A stretch of DNA of 64,000 nucleotides, from NCBI RefSeq assembly GCF_003217495.1, contig NZ_QJSW01000003.1:62001-126000 (forward strand). The letters run 5' to 3'. The translations under genes and the position numbers were made by a program. Positions 54,201 through 63,024 of this stretch are shown here, in pieces. The notes beneath the pieces were generated by a model. The model made no database searches. It had not been told where the DNA came from and saw only the letters and a program-made list of their open reading frames with translations. Each line of letters starts with the position of its first letter. Position 1 is the stretch's first letter. The stretch comes from Paenibacillus barcinonensis (GTDB taxonomy: Bacteria; Bacillota; Bacilli; Paenibacillales; Paenibacillaceae).

Positions 54201-55192
54201 AAATCAGAATTACTTGCCGAATATGGCAGTAGAACCTGACCTTTTATTTTCCCTTGAGTCTGTCCTGTTTCAGTAAAATTGGGATTAGCTTCATTCAGAA
54301 TAGATTGTGTTTCTGTACCAACGGTGACATCAAGCTTTGTAAAAGGCTGATTTTTGTCAAAATAATAAACGGAGCGCTCCGTCTCTATTGAATTAGATGC
54401 GCTTGAGATTTTAAATTTAAGTGTATTCATTCCTGCTGTCAGCTTCAGCTGAGGCAAGAAAAACGAGCCATCCTGAAGCATAGAGGAGTCGAAAGAATCG
54501 CCCCCATTTACGGTAACTGTAACTTGAGTTGCATTCTGTACCTTACCTTGAATGGAAACTCTCTCCGTATTAACGACCGTTTCAGAACCAGCGTTCAGAT
54601 CATATGTTGCATTTCCAGTACCACCGGAAACAACTGTCGATATTTTAAAATTCTCAATATACGGAGCCTGGTCATATAGAATATAAAATGTATCCGAGCG
54701 TTCTACAGAACCCTGCACACCTAAAAAGGTAATTTTATTAAAACCCGGAAACAATGTAAGATTATTTGCGTTAAATTTGTTATTACCACTGCTGTCCGCT
54801 GTCACTGCAGTAGTGATTGACTTGGTTGCATCAGGTACCCATTTGCTTACCCCGCCATCCATAGTCGAATTTAACTGCTCCACTTTTACTTTCATTGTAT
54901 CTTTGGATACAAAGGAGTAGGAGCCTGAAATACTAATCGTTGATGTCGTTGTTGTATAGGCATTACTTCTTGAAAGGAATGCTTTCCCCGTCACTTTATC
55001 GATCAAAGATAAAACGGAAGTTTCTCTCAGTGCCTTAATATCGGGTGTGAAATAAGTTGAATAGGCATTAGATCCCGTCGTGTCACCGTCCGCAGCCGAA
55101 GCAACGGCCCCACCGAATAGACCCTGTGGGAACAATGAGAGCACCATGGTGACCAACATGATCCAGACCAACGGCCGTTTCTTTTGTTGCAT
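51224..55192 (-). CDS. Large SLH-anchored surface protein
   Basis: 1322 residues. Signal peptide PLVWIMLVTMVLSLFPQGLF...ASAADGD; then a long beta-rich region with repeated openings like VTVNGGDSFDSSMLQDGSFF and LVVNGGGAQIANVYFG that looks like stacked Ig-type units. A segment near 1000-1100 (ERVLTPSLRGSLTITYDPSIVDD) resembles adaptor parts of other Paenibacillus SLH proteins. Three C-terminal SLH domains (about 1140-1322; TTRGEFATLLVKGLDI, ITREQASVMIARAM, MTRAEAAKIAVELL). AGGAGAG precedes the ATG. No enzymatic motif is seen, so a structural or adhesive role is likely, unproven. Confidence 0.87.
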   Translation of the reverse strand: MQQKKRPLVWIMLVTMVLSLFPQGLFGGAVASAADGDTTGSNAYSTYFTPDIKALRETSVLSLIDKVTGKAFLSRSNAYTTTTSTISISGSYSFVSKDTMKVKVEQLNSTMDGGVSKWVPDATKSITTAVTADSSGNNKFNANNLTLFPGFNKITFLGVQGSVERSDTFYILYDQAPYIENFKISTVVSGGTGNATYDLNAGSETVVNTERVSIQGKVQNATQVTVTVNGGDSFDSSMLQDGSFFLPQLKLTAGMNTLKFKISSASNSIETERSVYYFDKNQPFTKLDVTVGTETQSILNEANPNFTETGQTQGKIKGQVLLPYSASNSDFSPTNGSIVISNSNLNQTTPIVFRVTDSITIAGADGLSLEYRLVDFEVDTAFNMEMVDGGTDVKKNQEVKVNLTYGNFSTGFVGGYIYSPGSQDILNMYYLPDYASGPVESKTKLDGSRVKSDTFFILVESSKPINSATLIGEYLPTGVTKLKIDAVPTTSNMALTANQQIYKITGFVSGEQQVRFYYGKPTDLPKVAKISYSSVSSIYVENLQDGQTYSFDSKSKEQTMVVTGKFIGFKTLGTNFTPELVVNGKVLKKDTDYVEVTTGFPNDTGDFSIKLKVLKEGPIVYGENTIVIRAVDEDANKQLTTITTTLRINVIDTNQSTIKTFMPTLVPKDSRQPFVDKALTSYTQDELKKIFAVTPEFAFKEDKYVTSEESYDLVVNGGGAQIANVYFGSKLVFTHTQATDRVLETNKPGNDGLPTYDFVGNENQFFIRIQNQKFDAPGTHVYTLELINRTGARTTQRLEIVREPSSYRILAPQPTVGDKIVVNKNFVRFDIEAEGATQVVIDKQPAVKRTDSNSRFVLDYVGLKPDKNNAIKIQITRPGGTINDTVNVFYTSTITTDTQYMAPKVANKYTVFNKKVQLSMPKGTVLQSTTVRNMTKFYPDNKILFGIADPDKGIVERKNDYGNWIGSPDEGSENAQSFITVSPELSGLFSSTLNTNNFTPISEIYWIHGGIGELGDKGESGYSAGTNGLSPYSLEGNFTQYAAERVLTPSLRGSLTITYDPSIVDDVGSTITVFRYSDKTNVGKWVPIGGIVDTKSHTITVPFDEFGYYKVMKLSRSYPDITNHPWARNLLNALYSKGIMNPLRASSFGADDQTTRGEFATLLVKGLDIPLNYANQQTFQDVSTNTKSDRWTYEAIETAARAGIVQGLSDGYFQPEMPITREQASVMIARAMNSKLATNDSKLAATLGKSFLDSGSIEYYARPAVLAVTKAKIMEGSPVTVPGSTKQQFQFNPKGNMTRAEAAKIAVELLKKSTKLFPKNLS

Positions 55193-55277
55193 TACGTATC
55201 ATCTCTCCTCTTTTTAAGTCAGTTACCGTTATTTATCGGCAAAAAGGTTCCAATTATTTAGTAAAAATCTCAAAAAA

Positions 55278-55318
55278 AACAAAAAAGCCCTATCCACATG
55301 GGATAAGACTTGGGGCTG
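55278..55318 (-). terminator. Terminator after tagO
   Basis: AGCCCCAAG...TATCC-CATGT-GGATAGGGCT followed by TTTTTT on the minus strand. Confidence 0.82.
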
Positions 55319-55358
55319 AAATGATATTCAACAATAGCAGTAATCCTTATAAATCTAT

Positions 55359-56486
55359 TTAAGATTTGGAACGAGTCTGCGGGTTCAGCTTGACACGCAT
55401 ACGCATCAGGAAGTTGATGACCGGTTTTCTCGTTTTGCTCACAAGACCAATGACCTCTGCACCCACTTGCAGGAAAAACATCATGATACAGATGACAACG
55501 AAGGTCACCCAGTTGGCTTCAAACATTGCTGCAGAGGACTGGATTATGGCCAGTACACCGAAGAAAGCAGCAATACCGTAAATAATCAACACCGTCTGAC
55601 GGTGGCTGAATCCAAGCTCACGCAGGCAGTGATGCAAATGACCTTTGTCCGGTGAGAAGATCGGCTTCCGCTGTACCGCACGGCGAATAATCGCAAAGAG
55701 TGTATCCGACAGCGGCACGCCGATAATGATCAGCGGTGTAATGAAGGACACCACGGCAATCTGTTTGAAGCCGAGCATGGACAGCATAGCCAAGGAGAAA
55801 CCAAGGAATAACGAGCCCGTATCCCCCATGAATATTTTCGCCGGATGGAAGTTAAAGAACAGGAAGCCGATAATGCTGCCCAGCAGCACCAGACACATCA
55901 GCGCAATCATCGTATTGCCCATCAGGAAAGACATCACTGCGATCGTACCAATGGCAATACCGGACACGCCAGCAGCCAGACCATCCAGTCCGTCAATCAG
56001 GTTAATGGCGTTGGTTACCCCAACAATCCAGAGGATTGTCAGCGGGATGGACACCCACGTTTCAAGTGAGGAATACGCATCCTGAAACGGAATGTTCACG
56101 AAGTCTACGCGAATGTTAAAACCGAAAACGACAACCGAAGCGGCCACAATCTGACCGAGCAGCTTCACTTTGGCAGACAATTCAAAACGGTCATCGAGTG
56201 CACCAATCAGTACAATAATGGTACCCCCAATCAGAAATGCACTGACAAAGCTCATATCCCTGGTGGTAAACCAGGAGGATACAAATGGAAGCAACGCTGC
56301 AACCGTAATGATAAAAGCCAGATAAATCCCGAGACCGCCCAGACGCGGCATAATCCGGGTATGCACCTTACGTGCGTTTGGCGTATCCATAGCGCCAATG
56401 CGGACTGCGAACTTTTTAACAAGCGGTGTCAGAGCTAATGCAAGTCCCATTGACACAAGAAATCCAATGATAAAGATCGCTACCAT
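55359..56486 (-). CDS. tagO: Undecaprenyl-phosphate GlcNAc-1-phosphate transferase
   Basis: Polytopic membrane enzyme of the MraY/WecA/TagO family that puts GlcNAc-1-phosphate on undecaprenyl phosphate, starting wall polymer synthesis. About ten or eleven hydrophobic segments are visible. Catalytic motifs: the DDR at 98-100, the NAINLIDGLDGLAAG loop at about 159-173, FMGDTGS at 219-225 and the cytoplasmic HLHH at 283-286. The 375 residues fit. MraY is less likely because the neighbours are tagA and csaB rather than mur genes. The spacer to tagA is 381 bp and holds copy C of the dispersed element. Confidence 0.93.
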   Translation of the reverse strand: MVAIFIIGFLVSMGLALALTPLVKKFAVRIGAMDTPNARKVHTRIMPRLGGLGIYLAFIITVAALLPFVSSWFTTRDMSFVSAFLIGGTIIVLIGALDDRFELSAKVKLLGQIVAASVVVFGFNIRVDFVNIPFQDAYSSLETWVSIPLTILWIVGVTNAINLIDGLDGLAAGVSGIAIGTIAVMSFLMGNTMIALMCLVLLGSIIGFLFFNFHPAKIFMGDTGSLFLGFSLAMLSMLGFKQIAVVSFITPLIIIGVPLSDTLFAIIRRAVQRKPIFSPDKGHLHHCLRELGFSHRQTVLIIYGIAAFFGVLAIIQSSAAMFEANWVTFVVICIMMFFLQVGAEVIGLVSKTRKPVINFLMRMRVKLNPQTRSKS

Positions 56487-56620
56487 TTGAACATTCGACC
56501 CCCAATTATAATACCGTACAAAAATTATAAATCCCCTGTTCTCTTTTTCTTTCTATATATAAAAAAATGTTGTTTGTCACTGTTGATGAAAATCCGATAT
56601 TGCACTTTTAACGGAGAGGG

Positions 56621-56726
56621 CAGAAATAACCTGTAGAAGCGCAGCGTTCGCATTTATCACCGAATTTCATCCTTGAGCAAGGATAAACAGAAATTTGGGC
56701 ATAAGGGCGATCAGAAGGTTATTCTG
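56621..56726. repeat. Dispersed intergenic structured element, copy C
   Basis: Third copy, inverted relative to the other three, in the tagA-tagO spacer. Outer arms CAGAAATAACCT (56621-56632) and AGGTTATTCTG (56716-56726) pair with a one-base bulge. The inner hairpin spans 56654-56704 (TTAT/ATAA and AATTT/AAATT) and ends in ATCCTT-GAGC-AAGGAT (56669-56684). Nothing else is recognised in this spacer. Confidence 0.75.
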
Positions 56727-56867
56727 ACATCGGAGTGGTTATGTGCAACAAATCCGGTTTTGATGGAGTGGCACACGTGTGCCGGAATGAATTATACGCT
56801 GATCACCTGTGAAAAGCTATCTTCAATTTCTAGCAAAAACACGCATTTATCTCGTAATTACCTGTTT

Positions 56868-57626
56868 TTAACGGGCTTTTGTCACGTTTTCTTTGTCCCG
56901 CATCACTTTGATAACGAATTTCGGGAGCGCAAGCATACGTCCAGCACGGCTAGGCTCACGAAGCAAACGATAAAACCATTCCAGTCTCAGCTTCTGGAAC
57001 AGCTTGGGTGCGCGTTTCATCTTGCCAGAGATGATATCAAAGCTGCCGCCAACCCCCATGGTAACGGGAACCTGCAGTTCATGCTTGTATTTGTGAATCC
57101 AGGGTTCTTGTGTATCAGCACCCCGAGCGACAAACAACAGATCCGGTGCCGCCTCTCGAATAGAAGCGACAACCTGCTCATCCTCAGAAGCACCAAAGAA
57201 ACCGTCGCGATAACCCACAATACGAATAGCCGGATACTGCTGTTGTAACCGATCTGCGGTAGCTTGAATCACTTCAGGTGTGGAGCCAAGCAAGTACACG
57301 CCCCACCGATAGTTTTCTCCAACTCGAAGCAATTCATGTAACAGATCAAATCCTGGAACGCGCTCTGCTACTGGATCACCACAATAATTGGCTGCCCATA
57401 CAACGCCGGTTCCGTCGGGAACAATCATATCGGCATCCTGCATGACCTGCATCATCGCCGGTTTCTCCAGTGCAGCCATAACCATAATCGGATTAGCTGT
57501 AATGATCTGATGCGGCTGTCTGGACAGCACGGCTTGTTCAAGCGCATCGACCGTTTCTGTCATCGTTAACTTGGAAAAAGGAATACCATAGATCGAAACG
57601 GTAGGAATAGATCCCGTTTGACTCAT
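56868..57626 (-). CDS. tagA: N-acetylmannosaminyltransferase, WecG/TagA/CpsF family
   Basis: Adds ManNAc to lipid-linked GlcNAc, the second step of teichoic-type or secondary wall polymer synthesis. The 252-residue protein shows TANPIMVM (about T43) and VPDGTGVVW (about D71), positions of the catalytic residues in characterised TagA, and the C-terminal appendage-like RAPKLFQKLRLEWFYRLLREP. The segment LLFVARGADTQEPWI is a variant of the more usual G-x-P-x-QE-x-W loop. The ATG lies 8 bp after csaB. In P. alvei TagA makes the ManNAc-GlcNAc unit that CsaB pyruvylates, which fits this order. Confidence 0.9.
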   Translation of the reverse strand: MSQTGSIPTVSIYGIPFSKLTMTETVDALEQAVLSRQPHQIITANPIMVMAALEKPAMMQVMQDADMIVPDGTGVVWAANYCGDPVAERVPGFDLLHELLRVGENYRWGVYLLGSTPEVIQATADRLQQQYPAIRIVGYRDGFFGASEDEQVVASIREAAPDLLFVARGADTQEPWIHKYKHELQVPVTMGVGGSFDIISGKMKRAPKLFQKLRLEWFYRLLREPSRAGRMLALPKFVIKVMRDKENVTKAR

Positions 57627-57633
57627 TGTTATC

Positions 57634-58932
57634 TCATCCTTTGCGGCCTAAATAGGTAATTATTTGCTTCGCAGGCTCTCTGGCCTCCTGCTTCAACGCC
57701 GTAATGCGCTCCTCATGCTGCTTCAGCCACTGTGAACGCTGATCCAGCAATCCAGCTACCTGCTCGGCAAGCTTGTCGCCATCCAATGAGCCGGTATCGC
57801 CCGCAGGTTCACTTTCCAGTCGAAGCAGGAATTGATCAATTTTGGGATCATACGAAATACCAACTGGTGGAACGTACTGGGAGGCTGCATAGATCAAACT
57901 GTGCAATCTCATACCGATCATCAGATCACATCGGCTTACTTCCTCCAGCATCAATTGAGGATCGGTGAGGTCCTCTGTGATACTGATCTCACTGCCTTTA
58001 CGGGTTATATCACCGAGCATTTCCATAATAAAACGAGAGGCCTGTACATCGTCAGGAAGATGAAATGGCATGAAGCGCAGATGCACCGCCTTCTTCGCAG
58101 CCAGCTTCTTCAATCCGGCAGCAATAGCCGTCAGCTCCTTGCGATCCGCTTCCCAGAATCGAACAGACACGCCGATGACTGGAAGCTTGACATGCTTCAC
58201 CTCGGAAGATCCTGAAGAAATAGCGTCCTGCTCCAACGTAGCATCAACGGCAGTAGCTACATCAGAAGCATCGTGGGTAGTTACAGTGCTGGTAGCACCA
58301 GCATCCTCAGCAGCAACATTGCGGTTTGCATCAGCAGCAGTACCTGTGGCAACAGCAGAAGGCACAGTGCCTTCGCTCAATACCGCTGTCTTCTCCGGCA
58401 ACGGCAGTCCCATCACCGGATCAGGTACAACGTGAATCTGATTCCACTTCAGTCCCAGTCTGCGCAAATAATCCGCAGATTGCTCGTCCCGAACCGATAC
58501 ATACGTACAGGACTTGAATACCGATTTGATCATCGGGTTAAATATTTTACGATTCACCGGGCCAATGCCCTGAGCGTAGATAAATGTAGGCTTTTTCAAC
58601 CACTGAGCCAGCTTGATCACACCCAGATAATAAGGGATGGACTTCAATCCCGTTGCATCCTGCAGCAGACTGCCGCCGCCGCTGATGAGTCCATCACTCT
58701 CCTTGAGCGCTTCACGAACCTCCTTCAGCTTCATCCTGTGCACAGCGCGAACGCCATACATGGAGCTTGTCCATGCGGGATCAATTGAGAGCACAATCGG
58801 TTCAATGGTCACATTGGAGCGCTGACTCTCTTCCTCCAATGCGGTCAGGATAGACTTCAGCACAGCCTCGTCTCCGCTATTGCGAAATCCGTAGTATCCT
58901 GAAATGACTAACTTTTTAGAAGTGGGGACCAT
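57634..58932 (-). CDS. csaB: Polysaccharide pyruvyltransferase CsaB
   Basis: Adds a ketal pyruvate to wall polymer ManNAc, the ligand of SLH domains. The protein has the family start KLVISGYYGFRNSGDEAVL, then SGGGSLLQDATG and, in the second Rossmann-like half, MIGMRLHSLIYA. Between the halves (about residues 183-247; 58194-58386) is a ~65-residue Ala/Thr/Ser-rich insert without clear fold. From the ATG at 58932 it is 432 residues. The start overlaps the end of the DUF5693 gene by 25 bp, so the two are translationally coupled. It lies in the operon with tagA. Confidence 0.93.
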   Translation of the reverse strand: MVPTSKKLVISGYYGFRNSGDEAVLKSILTALEEESQRSNVTIEPIVLSIDPAWTSSMYGVRAVHRMKLKEVREALKESDGLISGGGSLLQDATGLKSIPYYLGVIKLAQWLKKPTFIYAQGIGPVNRKIFNPMIKSVFKSCTYVSVRDEQSADYLRRLGLKWNQIHVVPDPVMGLPLPEKTAVLSEGTVPSAVATGTAADANRNVAAEDAGATSTVTTHDASDVATAVDATLEQDAISSGSSEVKHVKLPVIGVSVRFWEADRKELTAIAAGLKKLAAKKAVHLRFMPFHLPDDVQASRFIMEMLGDITRKGSEISITEDLTDPQLMLEEVSRCDLMIGMRLHSLIYAASQYVPPVGISYDPKIDQFLLRLESEPAGDTGSLDGDKLAEQVAGLLDQRSQWLKQHEERITALKQEAREPAKQIITYLGRKG

Positions 58933-60929
58933 TTTTTCCAACATCCTTCCGCAACTTGCCACACACCCACAGCGATGATACCAATGATCAAGCCAAGTCC
59001 GAGTCCCATCACACCACGAATCAGTGACAGAACAGCCGGTGTATGAATATGCGCAAATGTATCGACCATGGACAGCTGACCCATCGTAGCGATAATCAGC
59101 GCAAAGATGACTTTACGGTATTTCAAAGCGGCGAACACGCCAACGATAAACAGCGGGTGTCCCAGCACAAATTCTTTGAATCTCGGCCGCACTCCAAAGG
59201 TATCCTCCAGCGTTGTACGTAAGAACATCTCAAACGGCGTAACCGAGCCGGAGTTGCCTGTACGGCTCAAATAATAAAATCCAACAACAGCAGCAACCAA
59301 AGCTAGTCCAACCATCAGAACGTTAATTGGCATACGCAGCATATCCTTGATTTGTTTCACAGAGATAGAACCGGAGCCACGGTAGAACACAATGTAGAGC
59401 GCTACAAGCCCGATCGGGGCAAAATGCAGCAGGCTCACACCACGGAACTGGTTAATCACCAGACTGTACGTGATGTTATTCAACAACGCAATCACAAAAG
59501 GTACAGCTACAAATGAAAGAATTGAAGTTCTTACATACAACACAATAGTCTGTTTCAAACGGCGACCCGCAGGGGCATCCGGGTAACGAAGCTGCTGCGC
59601 ATTAACGGTGCGAACTGCCAGCACCATCGCAATGGTTGGTGCGGATATAGCGGCCAGCAAGGCAATGGCCTGCTCTAACAGCATTGGCTTCAGCAGGAAG
59701 AGACCTGCGCTGCCCACCAATCCAAGCAGGAATGCAGCAATCGTGATTACAGGTACAAAATAAGAAATCATAAGTGATATCAAGGCGATTGCTCCAATGA
59801 GCGCAATCAGCTTCGCATAACGCTGAATGGACGAATCCTTCACCGTAAATGCTTCCGCTTGCCCAAGCTCAAAGCCGTGTTTGCCCATACGTTCAATCGC
59901 ATGTCCCGGCTCACCGAGACTGTGGATCAGATTGTCAATCGGGTCCGTAATCGCCGCTTTGGACGTATTCCGGCTTGGCGAAGCGTTCATATAAATCATA
60001 CGAATGTTACGGTCCTTCGTTGCCAGAACGAAACGGTCAGCAATCGTATCCACCGTCAGATTCGCATCTGCATCACTTAACGAGTACAGACGGGTTACGT
60101 TGTAATCAATTTTGTAAGCCAGCGTCTGGAATCCAGCCTGCGGCTTCTTGAGATTTTCAATGGCAGCCAGACCGATGTGATGTTTGTTCAGCAACTGAGC
60201 AAACTGTTCCAGGCTTTTCATCTCTGCATTATCATTGTACCCTTTGACTGCATCCCCATCAAACAGGATACGTGTCACACCATTCTCCTCGAAGAAGGTC
60301 AGCAAACGCTCCATTGATTGCTGGTTGTAAGGTACTGTGTCAGAGATACGAGGTAAAATATGAAATCCTTTATCACGCAGCATTTTCACTGCAACCGGAT
60401 CGGGCTGCATGGGTTGCATGTTGGCATTCTCTGGTGGTGTCTGCAATATTAAGCCGCTGCGACCTTCATATTCCCAAGGTTCAACAGGAATCTGACGCTC
60501 AGCGAACGTTTGTTCAATGATAGGGGTGTAGGTCTTTGCGTTCTCTTCCGACGTGAACAACACGTATGTATAGTTCGCATTGGAAGGGATAATGCTTTTC
60601 GTCATATTCGCAATGTCTTGACCGGAGTACACCATTAAGCGACGTGTTTTCTTGAGCTCATCCAGCGTGCTCTCAAATACCGCCATTGTTGTCACGCCAG
60701 CCTCTTTCAGCCGCGCTGTTTGTTGATCAATAAAATCCTGGGGATGAGCCTGGTAAGCGGAAATATCCAGCAGTCCCCGATAGTTGAAGACCAGCTCCAC
60801 TTTATTGGCCGAAGATTCTGTCTGCACCCGATCACGGATGACAGGAATGGAAGCTACCAAACCGATAATAACGATAAGCCACAACCACTTCCGGGAAGCA
60901 TTATTCCATAAAAGCCATTTTTGACGCAC
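58908..60929 (-). CDS. DUF5693 membrane protein
   Basis: 673-residue protein. One N-terminal membrane segment (WLWLIVIIGLVASIPVI) is followed by an extracytoplasmic domain of about 350 residues with alternating helices and strands (QQTARLKEAGVTTMAVFEST, NGVTRILFDGDAV), and then about eight hydrophobic segments to the end. This matches DUF5693, a family commonly found beside csaB in Firmicutes and without established function. Overlap with csaB implies a linked role, perhaps in polymer export or delivery of the pyruvylated unit; that is inference. The leader has a C5/G5 hairpin with a UUCG loop (60977-60989). Confidence 0.85.
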   Translation of the reverse strand: MRQKWLLWNNASRKWLWLIVIIGLVASIPVIRDRVQTESSANKVELVFNYRGLLDISAYQAHPQDFIDQQTARLKEAGVTTMAVFESTLDELKKTRRLMVYSGQDIANMTKSIIPSNANYTYVLFTSEENAKTYTPIIEQTFAERQIPVEPWEYEGRSGLILQTPPENANMQPMQPDPVAVKMLRDKGFHILPRISDTVPYNQQSMERLLTFFEENGVTRILFDGDAVKGYNDNAEMKSLEQFAQLLNKHHIGLAAIENLKKPQAGFQTLAYKIDYNVTRLYSLSDADANLTVDTIADRFVLATKDRNIRMIYMNASPSRNTSKAAITDPIDNLIHSLGEPGHAIERMGKHGFELGQAEAFTVKDSSIQRYAKLIALIGAIALISLMISYFVPVITIAAFLLGLVGSAGLFLLKPMLLEQAIALLAAISAPTIAMVLAVRTVNAQQLRYPDAPAGRRLKQTIVLYVRTSILSFVAVPFVIALLNNITYSLVINQFRGVSLLHFAPIGLVALYIVFYRGSGSISVKQIKDMLRMPINVLMVGLALVAAVVGFYYLSRTGNSGSVTPFEMFLRTTLEDTFGVRPRFKEFVLGHPLFIVGVFAALKYRKVIFALIIATMGQLSMVDTFAHIHTPAVLSLIRGVMGLGLGLIIGIIAVGVWQVAEGCWKKWSPLLKS

Positions 60930-61051
60930 TACATGTACCTCCTCAGTTGTTGGAACCGTAAACTTGTTCTTGCCCGCCCCCGAAGGGGGTTAGTCTCAGC
61001 ATGTGTTAACATGCTCTCTTATATGCCAGCACACTTGCACTTTTATTTCAA

Positions 61052-61098
61052 AGAAAAGCCCCTCCGCCAACCAACCTTACGGTGCGGAGAGGCCTTCT
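61052..61098 (-). terminator. Terminator after the phosphoglucomutase gene
   Basis: GCCTCTCCGC pairs with GCGGAGGGGC, followed by TTTT on the minus strand, about 30 bp after the stop. Confidence 0.85.
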
Positions 61099-61125
61099 CA
61101 TCTTGTTATTGCAATACGCTTGATT

Positions 61126-62847
61126 TTATTGTGCGTCTACACGAGACATCACGGCTGATGCCAAACGCTCTACGCGACCCTCTGCATCGCTCAGGCTCTC
61201 GCCACGGACAGCAAAGTAGACTTTGATCTTGGGTTCTGTACCAGAAGGACGCAGGCAGAACCATGAACCGTCTGCCAAAATAAATTTCAGCACGTTCTCC
61301 TTCGGCAGCCCGTCCAGACCCAGGGAATAATCCAGCACATCCTGCACGGCGATGCCGGCAACCTCCTGTGGCGGATTACTGCGCCAGTCGGTCATTTTCG
61401 CCTGAATCTGCGCTACGCCGTCTTTGCCCTTGAGTGTGCGGGACTCCAGCTTCTCCAGGAAGTAGCCGAACTGGCTGTACAGCTCCTGCAGCACATCATA
61501 GAGTGTTTTGCCTTGGCTCTTGTAATAAGCAGCCGCTTCAGCAATCAGCATCGAGGCAAGCACTGCATCCTTATCACGGGCATAATTGCCGGAAAGGTAG
61601 CCATAACTCTCTTCATATCCGAAGAGGAAGGTATGACTTCCGGTTGCTTCGAACTGGTTCATTTTTTCACCAATATATTTGAAGCCAGTCAGGGTGTTCA
61701 TCACTTCTGCACCGTAATGCTGAGCAATCACTGCACCCATCTCACTTGTTACGATCGTTTTGATTACAGCACCGTTACTAGGCAGCGTACCTGTCTCCTG
61801 AAGACGGCTCAGCAGATAATGTACCATAATGGCACCAGATTGGTTGCCGGACAAGACGAAATATTTGCCATCCTTGTCTTTCACAACCGCGCCCATGCGG
61901 TCCGCATCCGGGTCTGTACCAATCAGAATGTCTGCTCCAACGGATTCACCCAGCTTCATCGCCAGCGTGAACGCCTCGCGCTCTTCCGGGTTCGGAGATT
62001 TTACTGTGGAGAATTCGGCATCCGGCTGCTCCTGCTCGGCAACGATATACAGCTGCTCGAATCCGATCTGCTCCAGTACGCGGCGAACCGGAAGGTTGCC
62101 TGTGCCGTGCAGCGGGGTATATACGATTTTGAAGTCACGACCGATGCCGGATTGAATCAGCTCACGGCTCAGACTGCGGCTTGCTACGGTGTCTACAAAA
62201 GCTTGATCTTCTGCTTCACCAAGCCAGATCAACAGACCTTGTGCTTCGGCTTCTTCACGCGTCAGCTTTTTCACATCAGCCAGAGAAGGCACCTCTTGAA
62301 TATATTGAATAACCTTCTCTGCCTCATGCGGAACCAGCTGACCGCCTTCGTGGTTGTACACTTTGTATCCATTATACTCCGGCGGGTTATGGCTCGCCGT
62401 TACAACGATTCCCCCGGTGGCATGCAGATGGCGCACACTGAAGGATAGCTGCGGTGTCGAGCGCAGGGATGGATACAGCTTGGCTACGATGCCATTAGCC
62501 GCCAGTACAAGCGCCGCATCCAGCGAGAATTCAGGTGAGAAGTGACGGGAATCGTGAGCGATGACCACCGAAGGCTTGCCTTCCTTGTCCCCATGCTGCT
62601 CCAGCAAATATCGGGCAAAGCCTTGTGTTGCACGGCCGACCGTATATTTGTTCATCCGGTTGCTGCCGGCACCAATCACACCACGCAATCCACCTGTACC
62701 AAACTCCAGATTTCTGTAGAAACGCTCCTCCAGCTCTTTGGGTTGATCCTTCAGATCACGAAGCTCCTGCTTCGTTGCTTCATCAATAGAAGCATCCTCC
62801 AACCATTGCTGCAACGTCTCGGCTGCTGCTGCGCTTAACTGTTCCAT
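61126..62847 (-). CDS. pgcA: Phosphoglucomutase / phosphomannomutase family enzyme
   Basis: Interconverts hexose 1- and 6-phosphates, supplying sugar nucleotides for envelope polymers. The phosphoserine loop TASHNPPEYNGYK (about S152), metal loop DPDADR (about 312-317) and phosphate-binding RPSGTEPK near the C terminus are all intact. 573 residues matches PgcA-type mutases of Firmicutes rather than shorter GlmM (about 450). The ATG at 62847 has AAGGGG ten bases upstream; a TTG two codons earlier is also open. It stands as a single gene between fabZ and the csaB operon. Confidence 0.92.
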   Translation of the reverse strand: MEQLSAAAAETLQQWLEDASIDEATKQELRDLKDQPKELEERFYRNLEFGTGGLRGVIGAGSNRMNKYTVGRATQGFARYLLEQHGDKEGKPSVVIAHDSRHFSPEFSLDAALVLAANGIVAKLYPSLRSTPQLSFSVRHLHATGGIVVTASHNPPEYNGYKVYNHEGGQLVPHEAEKVIQYIQEVPSLADVKKLTREEAEAQGLLIWLGEAEDQAFVDTVASRSLSRELIQSGIGRDFKIVYTPLHGTGNLPVRRVLEQIGFEQLYIVAEQEQPDAEFSTVKSPNPEEREAFTLAMKLGESVGADILIGTDPDADRMGAVVKDKDGKYFVLSGNQSGAIMVHYLLSRLQETGTLPSNGAVIKTIVTSEMGAVIAQHYGAEVMNTLTGFKYIGEKMNQFEATGSHTFLFGYEESYGYLSGNYARDKDAVLASMLIAEAAAYYKSQGKTLYDVLQELYSQFGYFLEKLESRTLKGKDGVAQIQAKMTDWRSNPPQEVAGIAVQDVLDYSLGLDGLPKENVLKFILADGSWFCLRPSGTEPKIKVYFAVRGESLSDAEGRVERLASAVMSRVDAQ

Positions 62848-63024
62848 ATCCAATAAGCCCCTTCCGTCTATATAAAATTCTGTGACCAGCGTAGCTGCGC
62901 TGCATAGTCATAAGTTGAACTAAAGAAATTCACACGTACACTCGGACGACAAAGCAACCTGTATAGTCGCCGTTTATGTGAAAATACATTGCACAGCCTA
63001 TAGGTATCCTCTATGCCTATGTAA

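Noticed and set aside
60977-60989. C5-GAA-G5 hairpin before the DUF5693 gene as a terminator
   Set aside because: There is no T run on either strand and the helix is only five pairs; kept only as a leader hairpin with a UUCG loop on the mRNA strand.
61513-62448. A 311-codon plus-strand open frame opposite the phosphoglucomutase gene
   Set aside because: It has no recognisable domain and no ribosome site, and the opposite frame is a complete enzyme with all catalytic loops.
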